Shown here: piece by piece, positions 11,591 to 22,707 of the stretch
Numbering within the stretch: the first letter of the stretch is position 1
How the letters are laid out: every line of letters begins with the position of its first letter
NCBI GenBank assembly: GCA_027627225.1
Contig: JAPFQT010000394.1
Coordinates: 1 to 64,000, forward strand
DNA from: Congeria kusceri
Taxonomy: Eukaryota; Mollusca; Bivalvia; Myida; Dreissenidae
Direction of reading: 5' to 3'
Length of the DNA stretch: 64,000 bases
Position numbers and translations under genes: made by a program
The notes under the pieces: model-generated
Told to the model about the DNA's origin: nothing
The model's input: the letters and a program-made list of their open reading frames with translations, nothing else
The model's database searches: none

Positions 11591-12320
11591 TTTGGGAAAA
11601 TAACTTCTGACGTAGATCAGAAAGAATCTTCAATCTTGAAAAAAACAACACACGATTCAATGTTTAAGAAATCATGAAATAAAATGTTTTCGACAAAAGT
11701 GTAAGCATAAGAGTATTGTAAATCTAAGGAAGACAATTATGGAGTATAATGCCTTCTGTACGGTATGTACAAACGTGTCCTGGTTTAAATACGTTGTATT
11801 TCAAGCAACATCATGCCTTATAGAAAATGGAATGTGGCAGTGCTGGTATATGCCGTATTTGGAGCTAGGAAAATCAAATAATTGGAAAGAGTGTAAAACT
11901 AGTATAGTGTGCTATGATTATGTTCAAATCGAACATAAGTTGATGCATGTTGGATTATTGATAAATCAAATCAGGTAAGATTTTTTTTATTTGCTATCAT
12001 TAGATCTAATGCATCTAGGAAGAATTTACCATAAAATATAAGCCGATAAGGCTAAAAACTTTAGAATTATCTACTAGCAATGTTCTGCATTGTTTGATTT
12101 AGTAATAATAACATCCGGGGAAACGACTGAACGACACAGTTGAATGCGTGTTAACAGCCGTGTTCTCTGTTGGATTACTGGTGTTCAGTGCATTAACATA
12201 AGACGGTAAACTGCAAGTGCAGCGACATCATTGAGCCACGAATGACAAGTTGCTTACTAAACAATCAAGAATTTCACTTAAAAGCCAATTTCCCCGAATG
12301 TCTTAATTTGCACAAGTATT
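11591..12320. other. Non-coding spacer
   Basis: No gene recognised. The 79-residue open frame at 11739 has no domain or splice context that I can identify. Confidence 0.4.
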
Positions 12321-12437
12321 TTTAACCAACAGCGCATGCGAGTACCACAAAAATAATAACACAACAAAAAGACTGATTACAATTACATGTCTCTTCGAAA
12401 AATGGTTGTGGTACTCACATGCGCTGATAGTTAAATT
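12321..12437. mobile_element. Short palindromic element
   Basis: AGCGCATGCGAGTACCACAA (12331-12350) and its inverse ending at 12425 match at 19 of 20 positions. The pairing extends outward through TTTAAC. The spacer is about 55 bp. This is a foldback of the size expected for a small MITE. Confidence 0.6.
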
Positions 12438-13718
12438 TTACAACATAAGTGATAAAATTGACAAAAATCGTTGTTTTCGAAGAAACGCACGCTGTATTGG
12501 TATTGTTTGTAAATGAAATTAAACAATCGTCCATTTTATGGGCCCAAATCGGCCCTTATTGACCCTAGTCCTTTGATTTTTGAATACATGTAATTGTTTT
12601 ACTTTGTTTTATTTCATAATAAATTGCGTAATGAACACATTTTTACCGCATATTTTTATTCGGTATGTAGTATACTTCATCTGACTTAAAAATATGTTCA
12701 AATCTAATTCATACTCTTGAGTATTAATGTTAAGATTGTCAGTAAAGTTTAAGTTGATCAATGGTAAACAATGTGTCAAACTGGCGCGAGGCAGACTTAT
12801 TTCTGGAGTCAAAACCGTGTAAATTGCAAATTGCTTGTGTCAACATGCAGGAGTGCGCAGGAGCCTGCATCATTGAAATCCCTCGGATCTATCAGCAATC
12901 GATCCCAGGACAATGTGATTCAAATAATATTTGTTTAGTCTGACGTGTGAAAAAAATCTTGTACAAAATGTAAATGTGGTGAAACATTGCAGAAAAGTTA
13001 TTAAAGGTGAATATTGACTGTAGTCTGTACTTCTTAGAAATATGAAACTATTTTACTGTATTGGTTTTTATTATAACATTAAAACAATATACTTTCCAGT
13101 TTATTTCAATATATTGTTTAATTAGTGACGAAAGAACATTTCTGTTGCTTTATGGATTTGTGAATGCCATGCATGTTGTGTAATGGTACATTACATTCAT
13201 ACAATTATACTACCAAAACTAATTTACCCATGTCACTAAGGGTCATCCATGACAATACCTTACTTTTAAAATAATAGTCAGTTGTAGATACAAAAAAAAA
13301 CTTAAAATAATCATAGACATAAAATTTAACAATCATTAAATATCAATTATCTGTAAATGAACGTTGTTTTTGCAAATGTTTGTAGACCTGCTGTCAATAC
13401 TCCCCGTTAATTGCCTTCAATGAAATTCCCCTTCTTGATAACAAATGTCTTAAATGCCAAGCACAGGATTAATTTAACAATATGGAAAATAAAACAAATT
13501 ATCCAGCGCTTGTACACCAAGAACTGGCTCTACCCACGAAATGGACTTTCTCACATTTTTTTACACAAACGTCTGAAAAAAAACCATCTCTGATTTGGAA
13601 CACATTGGTTGAACCAAGCAACACAACATCCATTACACACATCATACGGGAGTGGCTTGATTGAGACTGTTCTCGGGCAGAAAATACAACACATGAACAC
13701 TGTCAATGCCCCTTAACA
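12438..13718. other. Non-coding spacer
   Basis: No gene, RNA or strong repeat was recognised. Confidence 0.4.
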
Positions 13719-14133
13719 TCAGCTGCAGCAGAACTCAGTTTTCAGAAACCAGCTGTAATCACCAATATGGCACACTTGATAGGGTCAAAACAAATCTTAA
13801 TTGTCAATCCAAATGTATCTTGTCTGACTCTATACATGATGTAGTAGGACAGATTTGTACTGACATCATTTTGTTCAAATATGGTTTCTTACAATTACTA
13901 GCTCTTTCATTTAGCTTTACATGATTCTCAAGATCTGACACAAGAAATAAATTGACTACGTCAAGTTTGGCAAATTTACAATGTCATGCAATAAATATGC
14001 TGTTAATTTACATTATTTATATAAGAATAATAGTTGTCACATGTGACTTCACTCCGATGAGTAAGAGCCACCCATGATTGACCAAACAAGTGTGATTATT
14101 TAGTTTCTGAAAACTGAGTTCTTGTGCAGCTGA
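13719..14133. mobile_element. 415-bp element with 31-bp terminal inverted repeats
   Basis: The 31-base arm at 13719-13749 (starts TCAGCTGCA, ends TTTTCAGAAAC) is matched in inverse at 14103-14133 with about two mismatches. The interior has no credible open frame. Length and arms fit a non-autonomous DNA transposon. No target duplication was clear, and the superfamily is unknown. Confidence 0.65.
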
Positions 14134-15153
14134 AGCTAGAAACTGCTGACAGTGTTTATGAGCGACTCATTTCCAATCCCTGCAAGACTGCTATTTGCGA
14201 TGCATGTTTTGCTGCTTCCAACGGGTCAAAGTATTCCAGATTAAAGCTGTTTCAGGTTCACATCACACGTCTTCTTAGAAGACATCCCACTTGCACTGCA
14301 CAAAGTCACATTCTTACAATAAAACTTTAATCATCACCCAGAATGAGTTGCACAGTATAGTTTTAAGTGTGTACAACCTACTACATTACCGGTAAATTGG
14401 TTGTTAGCTCATTCAAACAGGTCTGTCAAAGGCAATGAAATAGAAAGCGTATACAGAGCACAATAAAAAAAAAAAAACGTACTGAACAAGAGTTTCAAAA
14501 CCTAAGCCGAGTTAATAAGAATGATGTTTATGGCTTTATATGAGACAGCTCGTACAACGGACTCAAAGTGAGAATGAACAACAAGCGAACCATGATTGCC
14601 TCGCAACATTAACGAGGGTACGGGTTCAGAATTAGGCACAACTATCTCTCAAGGGTAGCAAGGGAGATAACCATTGTGTTACTATGGTAAACGGGTAAAA
14701 TGAGTTATTTGCACTCACATGTTCTAATAATTTTAACAATTTTAGTGTGGTGTAGACCAAAATGGTTTCTTTCTGATACCTCTACTAGGTTTGTAGCCAT
14801 GCACATGAACATTTTCAAAATAACACATACATATTTGTCATTGTTCAAGTATGTGTAAAAGAGATGAGGGTTAAGGTCAAAACTATATTTAATCCTTATA
14901 GTGCAGTGTTTACAATTACATGACGCTGTGTTTCAGGTTGGTTGTGAGATATCAAGTGGTGCAGATTGAAAATAAAACATAACATCTAGAAGGTCATGCT
15001 GCAATAATATTCAGAAAGCCTAAACAAAACATTTATTCAAAATTTTGTTTACACAAATCTAGTTGTTTCTGACAAAATTCTTATAATAATACAGTTTCTT
15101 TCATTACACTGCACATTTTGTTACTGTGGTTTCACAGGTGAGAACACTGTGCA
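14134..15153. other. Non-coding spacer
   Basis: No gene recognised. The word AAGGGAGATAA (about 14659) is a common mollusc repeat word, but no element boundaries were seen. Confidence 0.4.
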
Positions 15154-15224
15154 GCCAGTCCGGGACTCGAACCCGGGACCTCTCGCTTACATGGCGAGTG
15201 CTCTCCCGACTGAGCTAACCTGGC
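15154..15224 (-). tRNA. tRNA-Thr(UGU)-like sequence, probably pseudogene or SINE head
   Basis: The minus strand folds as a tRNA. The D arm is GCTC...GAGC and the anticodon stem is CTCGC/GCGAG. The T arm is CCGGG-TTCGAGT-CCCGG, with A box TTAGCTCAGTCGGGAGAGC and B box GGTTCGAGTCC. The seven-base loop CATGTAA puts TGT at positions 34-36, hence Thr. Two faults argue against function. Position 33 is A instead of the near-invariant U. The acceptor 3' strand ACTGGC is one base short against 5' GCCAGGT. No CCA-independent 3' signal was judged. A tRNA-derived SINE head or decayed tRNA is most likely. Confidence 0.65.
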
Positions 15225-15352
15225 AGGTACACAATCTCTCCCTATAGTGACATATTGCATACAAGGACAATGGCAACCTGAATTATGGGACACAGCCTCA
15301 ACGATAATGTAATGATTAATGGGAAATACATAATTTGATAAGTATTTAACTA

Positions 15353-15665
15353 CAGTGGACTCCAGATAACTTGAACTTGTATCGAATTTCTCGTTTTAGT
15401 GAATAATATTGTATTGCTATATATTTGTATATATTTATGTTGTTTCGCTTGAATTAATAAGGGCTGAAGTTTGGTCGAATTTTTTTGGCTTAAAGTATTG
15501 GTCCCAGTTCCGGTTGTCACGCAAGTTATGTTTGTTCGGCTCAAACACACCTAGGGTTGCTTCAAGACGTTTATTTTAATTGATTAGATGCGCTTGATTA
15601 CTGTAAAAATGTACTATTGAGATGCGGCAATATTTGATTTTACAGGTATCACAAACTTAAAATCA
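15353..15665. mobile_element. pogo/Tigger-like MITE, 3'-incomplete copy
   Basis: The element starts after TA with CAGTGGACTCCAGATAACTTG. That is the inverse-end type of the complete copy at 52174-52670 (CAGTCAACTCCCAGTGGCTTG). Internal text also matches: ATATTTATGTTGTTT, GTCCCAGTTCCGGTTGTCAC, TTTGTTCGGCTCAAACAC and TAGATGCG.TTGATTA. CAGT-type ends at TA fit the pogo/Tigger branch of Tc1/mariner. The right end is not recognisable. Confidence 0.6.
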
Positions 15666-15682
15666 ATAATGTGTATAAAATT

Positions 15683-15722
15683 TCATCATCATCATCATCA
15701 TCATCATCATAATCATCATCGT
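15683..15722. repeat. (ATC)n microsatellite
   Basis: About nine ATC units, then AATCATCATC, paralleling the tract at 9308-9338. Confidence 0.9.
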
Positions 15723-16499
15723 CTCCCCTTCAACACACGCCCCATTATTATAACATGGTGCATTTGACCTATTTGACCAAATTTCGCAAAAATATAGGAA
15801 AAAATAATATTTCAAATAATATTTCACTTTATCAAAGGCCCCCTTGTTATGTACTCAAACTGCATGAAACATAACCCAACATTTGTCCACAAAGTAAACT
15901 AGATGCCTGTTGCAACATTTTGAGCCTGTTGTAAAGGAAGCAACTTGTATTGTAGTTATTAAAAATCTCATTTTCTAACAAGCAGATCTTTTCCTTTGAT
16001 CTCTAAGCATGACCTTGACCTTTGAGCTATGGAAACAGGTCTTGTGTGCAACACGCCATCTCCACATGGTGAACATTTGTGGCAAGTTATTTTAAAATTG
16101 CCTGATGAATGAGGAAGTTACAATCCAGACAAGATCAGACGGACGGACGCACGCATTCACACACATACACCAAACTGCCATTGTGGCAACTAAATCGAGC
16201 TGACGGCAGACGGGCTCAACAAAAAACAGTATTTTAACATAGGGTCTTAAAGATCGGATCGCAAAATCAGCGCAAACTAGACCACCGTGAAATAAAATGA
16301 ATTTTAACATCTAACGTGTTATTCCACATCTACAAGTACACTACCAATAACGCCAAGTCATATGGTTGTGTTTCGTCTGCACTGTTTACCAGTAAACTGC
16401 GTATTACAATTCACAAGTTCAAAGATGGTGTATTGGCCGAGTACACTTATTGATGATCACACGATCATTTTTAGTATATGCTACTTGAACTGCATGTAA
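15723..16499. other. Non-coding spacer
   Basis: No gene was seen. The phrase GACCAAATTTCGCAAAAATA (near 15775) recurs identically at 17126. At 16005-16160 there is text of the mollusc array type (ACCTTGACCTTTGAGC...GACGGACGGACGC), probably a single leftover monomer. Confidence 0.45.
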
Positions 16500-16630
16500 T
16501 TAAAGGGACTTGTTCACATATTTTTCGCATTTTTTGAAGTATGCAATTAAATGTCTTAACTTTACAGATTTAAGCATCGGAATTAAAAAGCTCAAGTATA
16601 ATAAGTATTTAGAAAAAAGAAAGAAAACAA
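16500..16630. mobile_element. Truncated TTAAAGGGAC element
   Basis: It starts with TTAAAGGGAC and aligns with the inverted right half of the element at 6193-6474. It stops exactly where the next array-bearing element begins (about 16631), so that element either inserted into it or replaced its right part. Confidence 0.55.
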
Positions 16631-18469
16631 AAGCAAGAGGGCCATAAGGCCTGAGGGGCTAAGGAACTACTGTTCTGAGCAAGTTTTATGATGATTCGGC
16701 TAAAAATGTGGCCTCTAGAGTGTTCACAAGCTTTTTTTTGCAATTCTGCCTGGTGACCTAGCTTTTGACCTCAACCAAGTTTCACAGAAAATATAGCAAC
16801 AATATAGGAATATTTTAACCTAAAATATAGGACTTTTTGACGAATTTTTTGACAAAATATAGGAATTTTATGGTAAAAATACTTCATTAAAATGACAATA
16901 TGGGATCATATTCTAGCCTGATAAGTCTTTCAGCTTGTGTTTTAATGAACAAATTATTTGCTAAACATGTTAATGCTCATCAATTGGCAACTGAGACATG
17001 TATGCTATGACCTAACAATAATCGGAGTATTTAAGTTTGATGCGATCGAAGTGAGCGAGAAAAAAATCAACATATAGGTTCTTGATATATTGTTCACGGA
17101 CCAATTTCAGGCGCGTGACTGACCAAATTTCGCAAAAATATAGGAAAAAATTGACCAGTTTCGAACGTGTCCCAGATTTCATTTCGACAAATGTTCTTAG
17201 CATGTTTCATGACGACTGGGCTATAAATGTGGCATCTAGAGTATTCACAAGCTTTGTTTTCAATCTGTCATGGTGACCTAGTTTTTGACCCGACATAAGC
17301 TAGTTTCAAACTCGTCCGTGAAATCATTGAACAAGTTTAAAAAATATTGTGACTTCTAGAGTGTTCACACGCATTTTCTTCAATTTGAGTGTTTACAAGC
17401 TTTTTCTTCAATTTGCCCTAGTGACCTAGTTTTTGACCCCACCAGATTTGAACTCATCTCAGGTATCATTGGAACACATGTTCTGAGCAAGTTTCTTGAC
17501 GATTGGGCTACAAATGTGGCCTCTAGAGTGTTCACAAGCATTTTCTTCAATTTGCCCTAGTGAACTCGTCCGAGATATTACCGAAACAAATGTTCTGAGC
17601 GAGTTTCAAGAAGATTGGGTAAACAATATGACTTCAAGAGTGTTCACAAGCTTTTTATTCAATTTGACCTAGTGATCTAGTTTTTGACTCCACATGACCC
17701 AGTTTCAAACTCGTCCAAGATATCATTAGAACAAATGTTCTGGGAAAGTTTCATAAAGAGTGAGCAATAAATGTGGCTTCTAGAGTGTTCACAAGCTTTT
17801 TAAAGTTTTCATTAGAGCCATATAAGGAAAACTGCTCTGCCCCTTGGCGGCCATGTTTTTCAATGAAGCGGAACCATTTTCGAACTCGGCATATATTCTG
17901 AGCAACATTCATGTTGATAGGGCAAAAAATGTGACTTCTAGAGTGTTCACAAGCTTTTTCTTTAATTTGACCTAGTGACCTAGTTTTTGACCCCACATGA
18001 CCAAGTTTCGAACTCGGCAGAGATATCATTGGGACAAATGTTGTGACCAAGTTTCATGAAGATTGGCCAATAAATGTTGCCTCTAGAGTGTTCACAAGGT
18101 AAATGTTAACGACGCACAACAAGACGCACAAAAGGCGATCACAAAAGCTCACCATGAGCATGTTGTGCTCAGGTGAGATAAAAACAAATGATCAGAGCAA
18201 GATTCATGTTGATTGGGCAAAAAATGTGACTTCTAGAGTGTTCACAAGCTTTTTTTCAACTTGACCTAGTTTTTGACACTACATGACCCAGTTTCGAACT
18301 CGTCCGAGATATCATTGGGACAAATGTTCTGAGCAAGTTTCATGAAGATTGGGCAATAAATTTGGCCTCTAGAATGTTCACAAGGTTAATATTTACAAGG
18401 AACGATTCACGACTGGCAAAAGGCGATCACAAAAGTTCACCATGAGCATGTTGTGCTCAGGTGAGCTAA
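16631..18469 (+). mobile_element. HINE-like element 1 with internal tandem array
   Basis: The 5' end GCAAGAG is followed by the hairpin GGCC-ATAA-GGCC and GAGGGGCTAAGGAAC. The core is diverged monomers of about 145 bp. Each carries the phrases CCTAGTTTTTGACC, GATATCATTGG, TGTTCTGAGCAAGTTTCATG, GATTGGGC.A and CTAGAGTGTTCACAAGC. The 3' end is TGAGCA-tgttg-TGCTCA (18443-18459) then GGTGAG and CTAA (18466-18469). An earlier copy of the same 3' end sits at 18154-18180, so two termini are stacked. Hairpin plus CTAA resembles Helitron-type 3' ends. There is no coding capacity. Confidence 0.6.
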
Positions 18470-18475
18470 AAAATT

Positions 18476-18547
18476 GGTCCCATCGGGGTTCGAACCCGGG
18501 ACCTCCGGATTAAAAGGCTATCACCTTGACCACTCGGCCAGTCCGAC
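18476..18547 (-). tRNA. tRNA-like sequence, Ser/Lys hybrid appearance; pseudogene
   Basis: The minus strand has an A box like tRNA-Ser/Leu (TGGCCGAGTGGTCAAGG) and a strong B box (GGTTCGAACCC). The anticodon loop CTTTTAA reads TTT (Lys). The 3' side of the anticodon stem (TCCGG) is not matched by the 5' side (ATAGC), the acceptor ends do not pair, and the long class II variable arm is absent. It begins six bases after the 3' CTAA of the adjoining element. Read on the minus strand, it lies just downstream of a TTAAAGGGAC-ended segment. A SINE-derived or decayed tRNA is likely. Confidence 0.5.
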
Positions 18548-18778
18548 TTGCATTATTTACTTCATGTAAGTGTTCCACGTGTGTTCAACAATTTCAACGA
18601 AATTAACAGAAACACTCCTATTTATTCCATCGTTAAAACTAAAACGGTTTTTGCAGTGTATTTCTAGGTCCATAGTGTTATTTTGCTCCTTTGTATACAC
18701 TGTTCTTTTATTTTTGGAATCAGTGACAAAAAGTTGAACAATTGTCAATTCGTCAATCTGTGAACAGGTCCCTTTAAG
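18548..18778 (-). repeat. TTAAAGGGACCTGTTCACAG segment next to the tRNA-like sequence
   Basis: On the minus strand it starts with TTAAAGGGACCTGTTCACAG and ends at the tRNA-like sequence. The first roughly 30 bases match the minus strand of 1361-1390. A shared start with different lengths suggests a dispersed element family whose end is TTAAAGGGAC. Confidence 0.5.
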
Positions 18779-18968
18779 GTAATCATTATCTGAATATTAA
18801 TACCTTGTCAGAGAACAATATAGCAGTAATCACATATGTGTTTTCAATGTTAATAAATAACATCAAAGACAAAGGTGAAATAATCAAAATTTTATTCACA
18901 CTCAGAATATATGGTTTGTGACTTGTCTTATAATATGTTTTCATGTTAGATAACAGATAACAAATATT
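18779..18968. other. Non-coding spacer
   Basis: No gene or repeat was recognised between the two large array-bearing elements. Confidence 0.4.
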
Positions 18969-21884
18969 AACAAGAGAGCCACGAGGCCCTAGGTCGCTCA
19001 CCTGAGGGGCTAAGGAACTAAACTGTTTTGAGAAAGTTTCATGAAGATTCGGCTAAAAATTTGGCCCCAAGTGTTCACAAGCTTTTTTTCAATTTGACCT
19101 GGTGACCTAGCTTTTAATCCCCATGTCATCTGGTTTCGAAATTGTTGCAGATATCATTGCGACAAATGTTCTAAGCAAGTTTTGTGATGATTGGCCTATA
19201 AATGTGGCCTCTAGAGTGTTCACAAGCTTTTTCTTTAATTTGGCCTGGTAACCTAATTTTTTACCCCACATGACCCAGTTTCGAACTCATCCGAGATAAC
19301 ATTCAAATAAATGTTAAGAGCAAGTTTAAAGAAGATTGGGCAAACAATTGACTTCTAGTGTTCACAAGTTTTTTCTTCAATTTGCCCCCATGACCTAGTT
19401 TTCGACCCCACGTGACTCAGTTTTGAACCCATCTGAGATATCATTGGGAAAAATGTTCTAAGCAAGTTCCATGATGATTGGGCTATTAATGTGGTCTACA
19501 GAGTGTTCACAAACTTTTTTCTTCAACTGGGCCTGGGGACCTAGTTTTTAACCCCACCTGACCCAGTTTCAAACTTATCTGAGATATCATCCTGGAGTCC
19601 TGGTTTTTGACCCTAGGTGAACCAGTTTCAAACTTGTTTGAGATATTATTCAAACAAATGTTCTGAGTAAGTTTAAAGATTGGGGTAAAAAATATGACTT
19701 CTAGGGTGTTCAGAAGCTTTTTATTTAATATGACCTAGTGATCTAGTTTTTAACCCCACATGACCAAGTTTCAAACTTGTTCGAGATATTATTAGAACTA
19801 ATGTTCTGGGCAGGTTTCGTGAAGATTGGGCAATAAATGTGGCCTCTATAGTGTCCACAAGCTTGTTAAAGTTTTCAATATAGCCATATAAGGAAAACTG
19901 CCCCGTTCCCTGGCAGCAGTTTATTTTAAACGTAGAAAAACTATTCACGAATTCAGCCGAGATATCATAATAACAAAATGTTCTGAGCAAGGTTCATGTT
20001 GATTGGGCAAAAAATGTGACTTTTGGAGCGTTCACAATCTTTTTTAATAGCCATATAAGGAAAACTGCCCTGCCCCCTGGCAGCCATGTTTTTCAATGGA
20101 GCGAAACAATTTTCGAATTCTGCCTAGATATCATAAGAACAAATGTTCTGAGCAACTTTCATGTTGATTGGGCTAAAAATGTGACTTCTAGAGTGTTCAC
20201 AAGCTTTTTCTTCAATTTGACCTTATTACCTAGTTTTTTACCCCATATAACCCAGTTTCGAACTCGTTCAAGATATCATTGGGACAAATGTTCTGGGCAA
20301 GTTTCAAGAAGATTGGGCAATAAATGTGGCCCTTAGAGTGTTCACAACTTTTTAATTTTCAATATAGCTAGCTATATAAGGAAAACTGCCCCGCCCCATG
20401 GCAGCCATGTTTTTTAAACAGAGTGGAACCATTTTCGAACTCGCCTGAGATATCACAAGAACAAATGTTCTGAGCAAGTTTCATGTTGATTGGGCAAAAA
20501 ATGTGACTTTTAGAGTGTTCACAAGATTTTTGTATAGCCAAATAAAGAAAACTGCTCCGCCCTCTGTCGGCCATGTTTTTCAACAAAGCGGAACCAATTT
20601 CGAATTTGGCCTAGATATCCTAAGAACAAATGTTCTGAGCAAGTTTCATGTTCATTGGGCTAAAAAATGTGACTTCTAAATGTGTTCACAAGCTTTTTCT
20701 TCAATTTCACCTAGTGACCTAGTTTTTGACCCAACATGACCCAGGTTGGAACTCATTCGAGATATTATTGGGACAAATGTTCTGGGCAATTTTCATGAAG
20801 ATTTGGCAATAAATGTGGCCTCTAGAATGTTCACAAACATTTTAAACTTTTCAATAGAGCCATACAAGGAAAACTGCCCCGCCCTATGGCAGACATGTTT
20901 TTCAACGGAGTGGAACTATTTTCGAACTCGGCTGAGATATCATTAGAACAAATGTTCTGAGCAAGTTTCATATTGATTGGGCAAATAATGTGACTTTTGG
21001 AGCGTTCACAAGCTTTTTCTATAGCCATTTAAGGAAAACTGCCCCGCCCCCTGGCAGCCATGTTTTTCAATGGAGCGGAACTTTTTCGAAATAGGCCTAG
21101 ATATCACAAGAACAAATGTTCTGAGCAACTTTCATGTTCATTGGGCTAAAAAATGTGACTTCTAGTGTTCACAAGCTTTTTTCAAGTTGACCTATTGACC
21201 TAGTTTTTGACCCCACATGACCCAGTTTCGAACTCGTTTGAGATATCATAGGGGCAAATGTTCTTGGCAAGTTTAAAGAAGATTGGGCAATAAATGTGGC
21301 CAATAGAGTGTTGGGCAAAAAATGTGACTTTTGGAGCGTTCACAAGCTTTTTCTATAGCCATTTAAGGAAAACTGCCCCGCCCCCTGGCAGCCATGTTTT
21401 TCAATGGAACGGAACCATTGTCCAACTCGGCCGAGATATCATAAGAACAAATATTCTGAGAAAGTTTCATGAAGATTGGTTAAAAAATTTCACTTCTAGA
21501 GTGTTCACAAGCTTTTTCTATAGCCATATAAGGAAAACTGCCCCACCCCCTGGCAGCCAAGTTTTTCAAAGGACCGGAGCCATTTTCGAACTCGGCCAAG
21601 ATATCATTAAAACAAATGTTCTGAGCAGGTTTTCATGTTCATTAGGCAAAAAATATGTGTTCACAAACTTTTTCTTCAATTTGACCTAGTGACCTAGTTT
21701 CTGACCCCACATGACCCAGTCCGAACCTTGGCTACAACATCATTGAGACAAATGTTCTCGGCAAGTTCATGAAGATTGGCCAATAAATGTGGCCTCTAGG
21801 TAAATGTTGACGACGCACGACGCATGACAAACAAAAGGCAATCACAAAAGCCCACCATGAGCACGTTGTGCTCAGGTGAGCTAA
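18969..21884 (+). mobile_element. HINE-like element 2 with two-type tandem array
   Basis: It starts AACAAGAGAGCCACGAGGCC, then CGCTCACCTGAG. It ends in a perfect 7-bp hairpin TGAGCAC-gtt-GTGCTCA (21858-21874), GGTGAG and CTAA (21881-21884). CTCACCTGAG near the start is the inverse of CTCAGGTGAG at the end. Between them are about 18 monomers. Two types share one half (TGTTCTGAGCAAG...CTAGAGTGTTCACAAGC). They differ in the other half: type a has CCTAGTTTTTGACCCC, type b has ATAAGGAAAACTGCCCCG. In the right half the two types are interspersed, with spacings of about 142-147 and 161-180 bp. Open frames of 65-131 residues here are by-products. Confidence 0.65.
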
Positions 21885-22707
21885 AAATAACAATAGAACA
21901 ATAATCACATAATGACGTCAACAATGCATATTACGTAAATAATTTATATAAGATAAACATACATCATTTATATAGAACAGAAAATTCATAGGGAAAGAAA
22001 TGTACAAACATGCATGAACATGAGAAAAGGCAATATACAATGAATATAATATATTAATATGATACATACAGCTAATACCAGTTAATATTTTAGTTGTAAA
22101 GTTTTCACTAAATTCACGATCACAATGAAAACGTGGAAATTAACGACACCAATATATAAGCAAAGGTCCATCTTTAAAGCTGTCACATCACTGCAAAAAT
22201 TCTCAGCTATTCTTAATTTTTAATAGTTCAAATAAAAGTATTTATACAACAATACAGTGTCATGTTTTCAAGTAACTGATCAAATAAATGTCTAACATGT
22301 ACGTAGAAATGACAGTCAGTCTAAAAATAGCACGTGTCATGTACATGTATATTTATGCACAAACATTAACTTCTAAACAAAAATAGTTTTTTGTCATTTT
22401 GGCATATAGTATATGTTAACTCGTTAAGTTATGTAAAATGCAATAGCAATTATGTAAGACACAGACGGTAGAATATAATTCACAATGTCCAAAAATACAC
22501 TGTCATTTTAAGATACAAATATTGTTTATACAAACATACTGTAGATCCTAAACCACAATTGTGTTTTGAAACATAACATAATACACAATACATAAATTTG
22601 AAAAATAATACATTACACAATGCATAACTTTCAATATAAATACATAAGGTCATTTTAAGATAACCATATTTGTTATTATACAAATGTCTGATACATGTAA
22701 AAGTAAG
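21885..22707. other. 3' flank of the TRIM-like gene
   Basis: AT-rich DNA with no open frame of note. It probably includes the 3' untranslated region of the minus-strand gene that ends at 22708. No canonical AATAAA was found on the minus strand close to the stop, so the transcript end is not assigned. Confidence 0.45.

Noticed and set aside
11739..11978. 79-residue open frame (MEYNAFCTVC...)
   Set aside because: Cysteine-rich appearance only. No zinc-finger spacing, splice sites or homologous copy.
15154..15224. Reading the CAT in the loop as a Met anticodon
   Set aside because: With the five-base stem CTCGC/GCGAG fixed, CAT occupies positions 32-34, not 34-36.
19721..21689. Several 65-131 residue open frames on both strands
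   Set aside because: They repeat with the tandem monomers, have no conserved codon pattern and no splice context.
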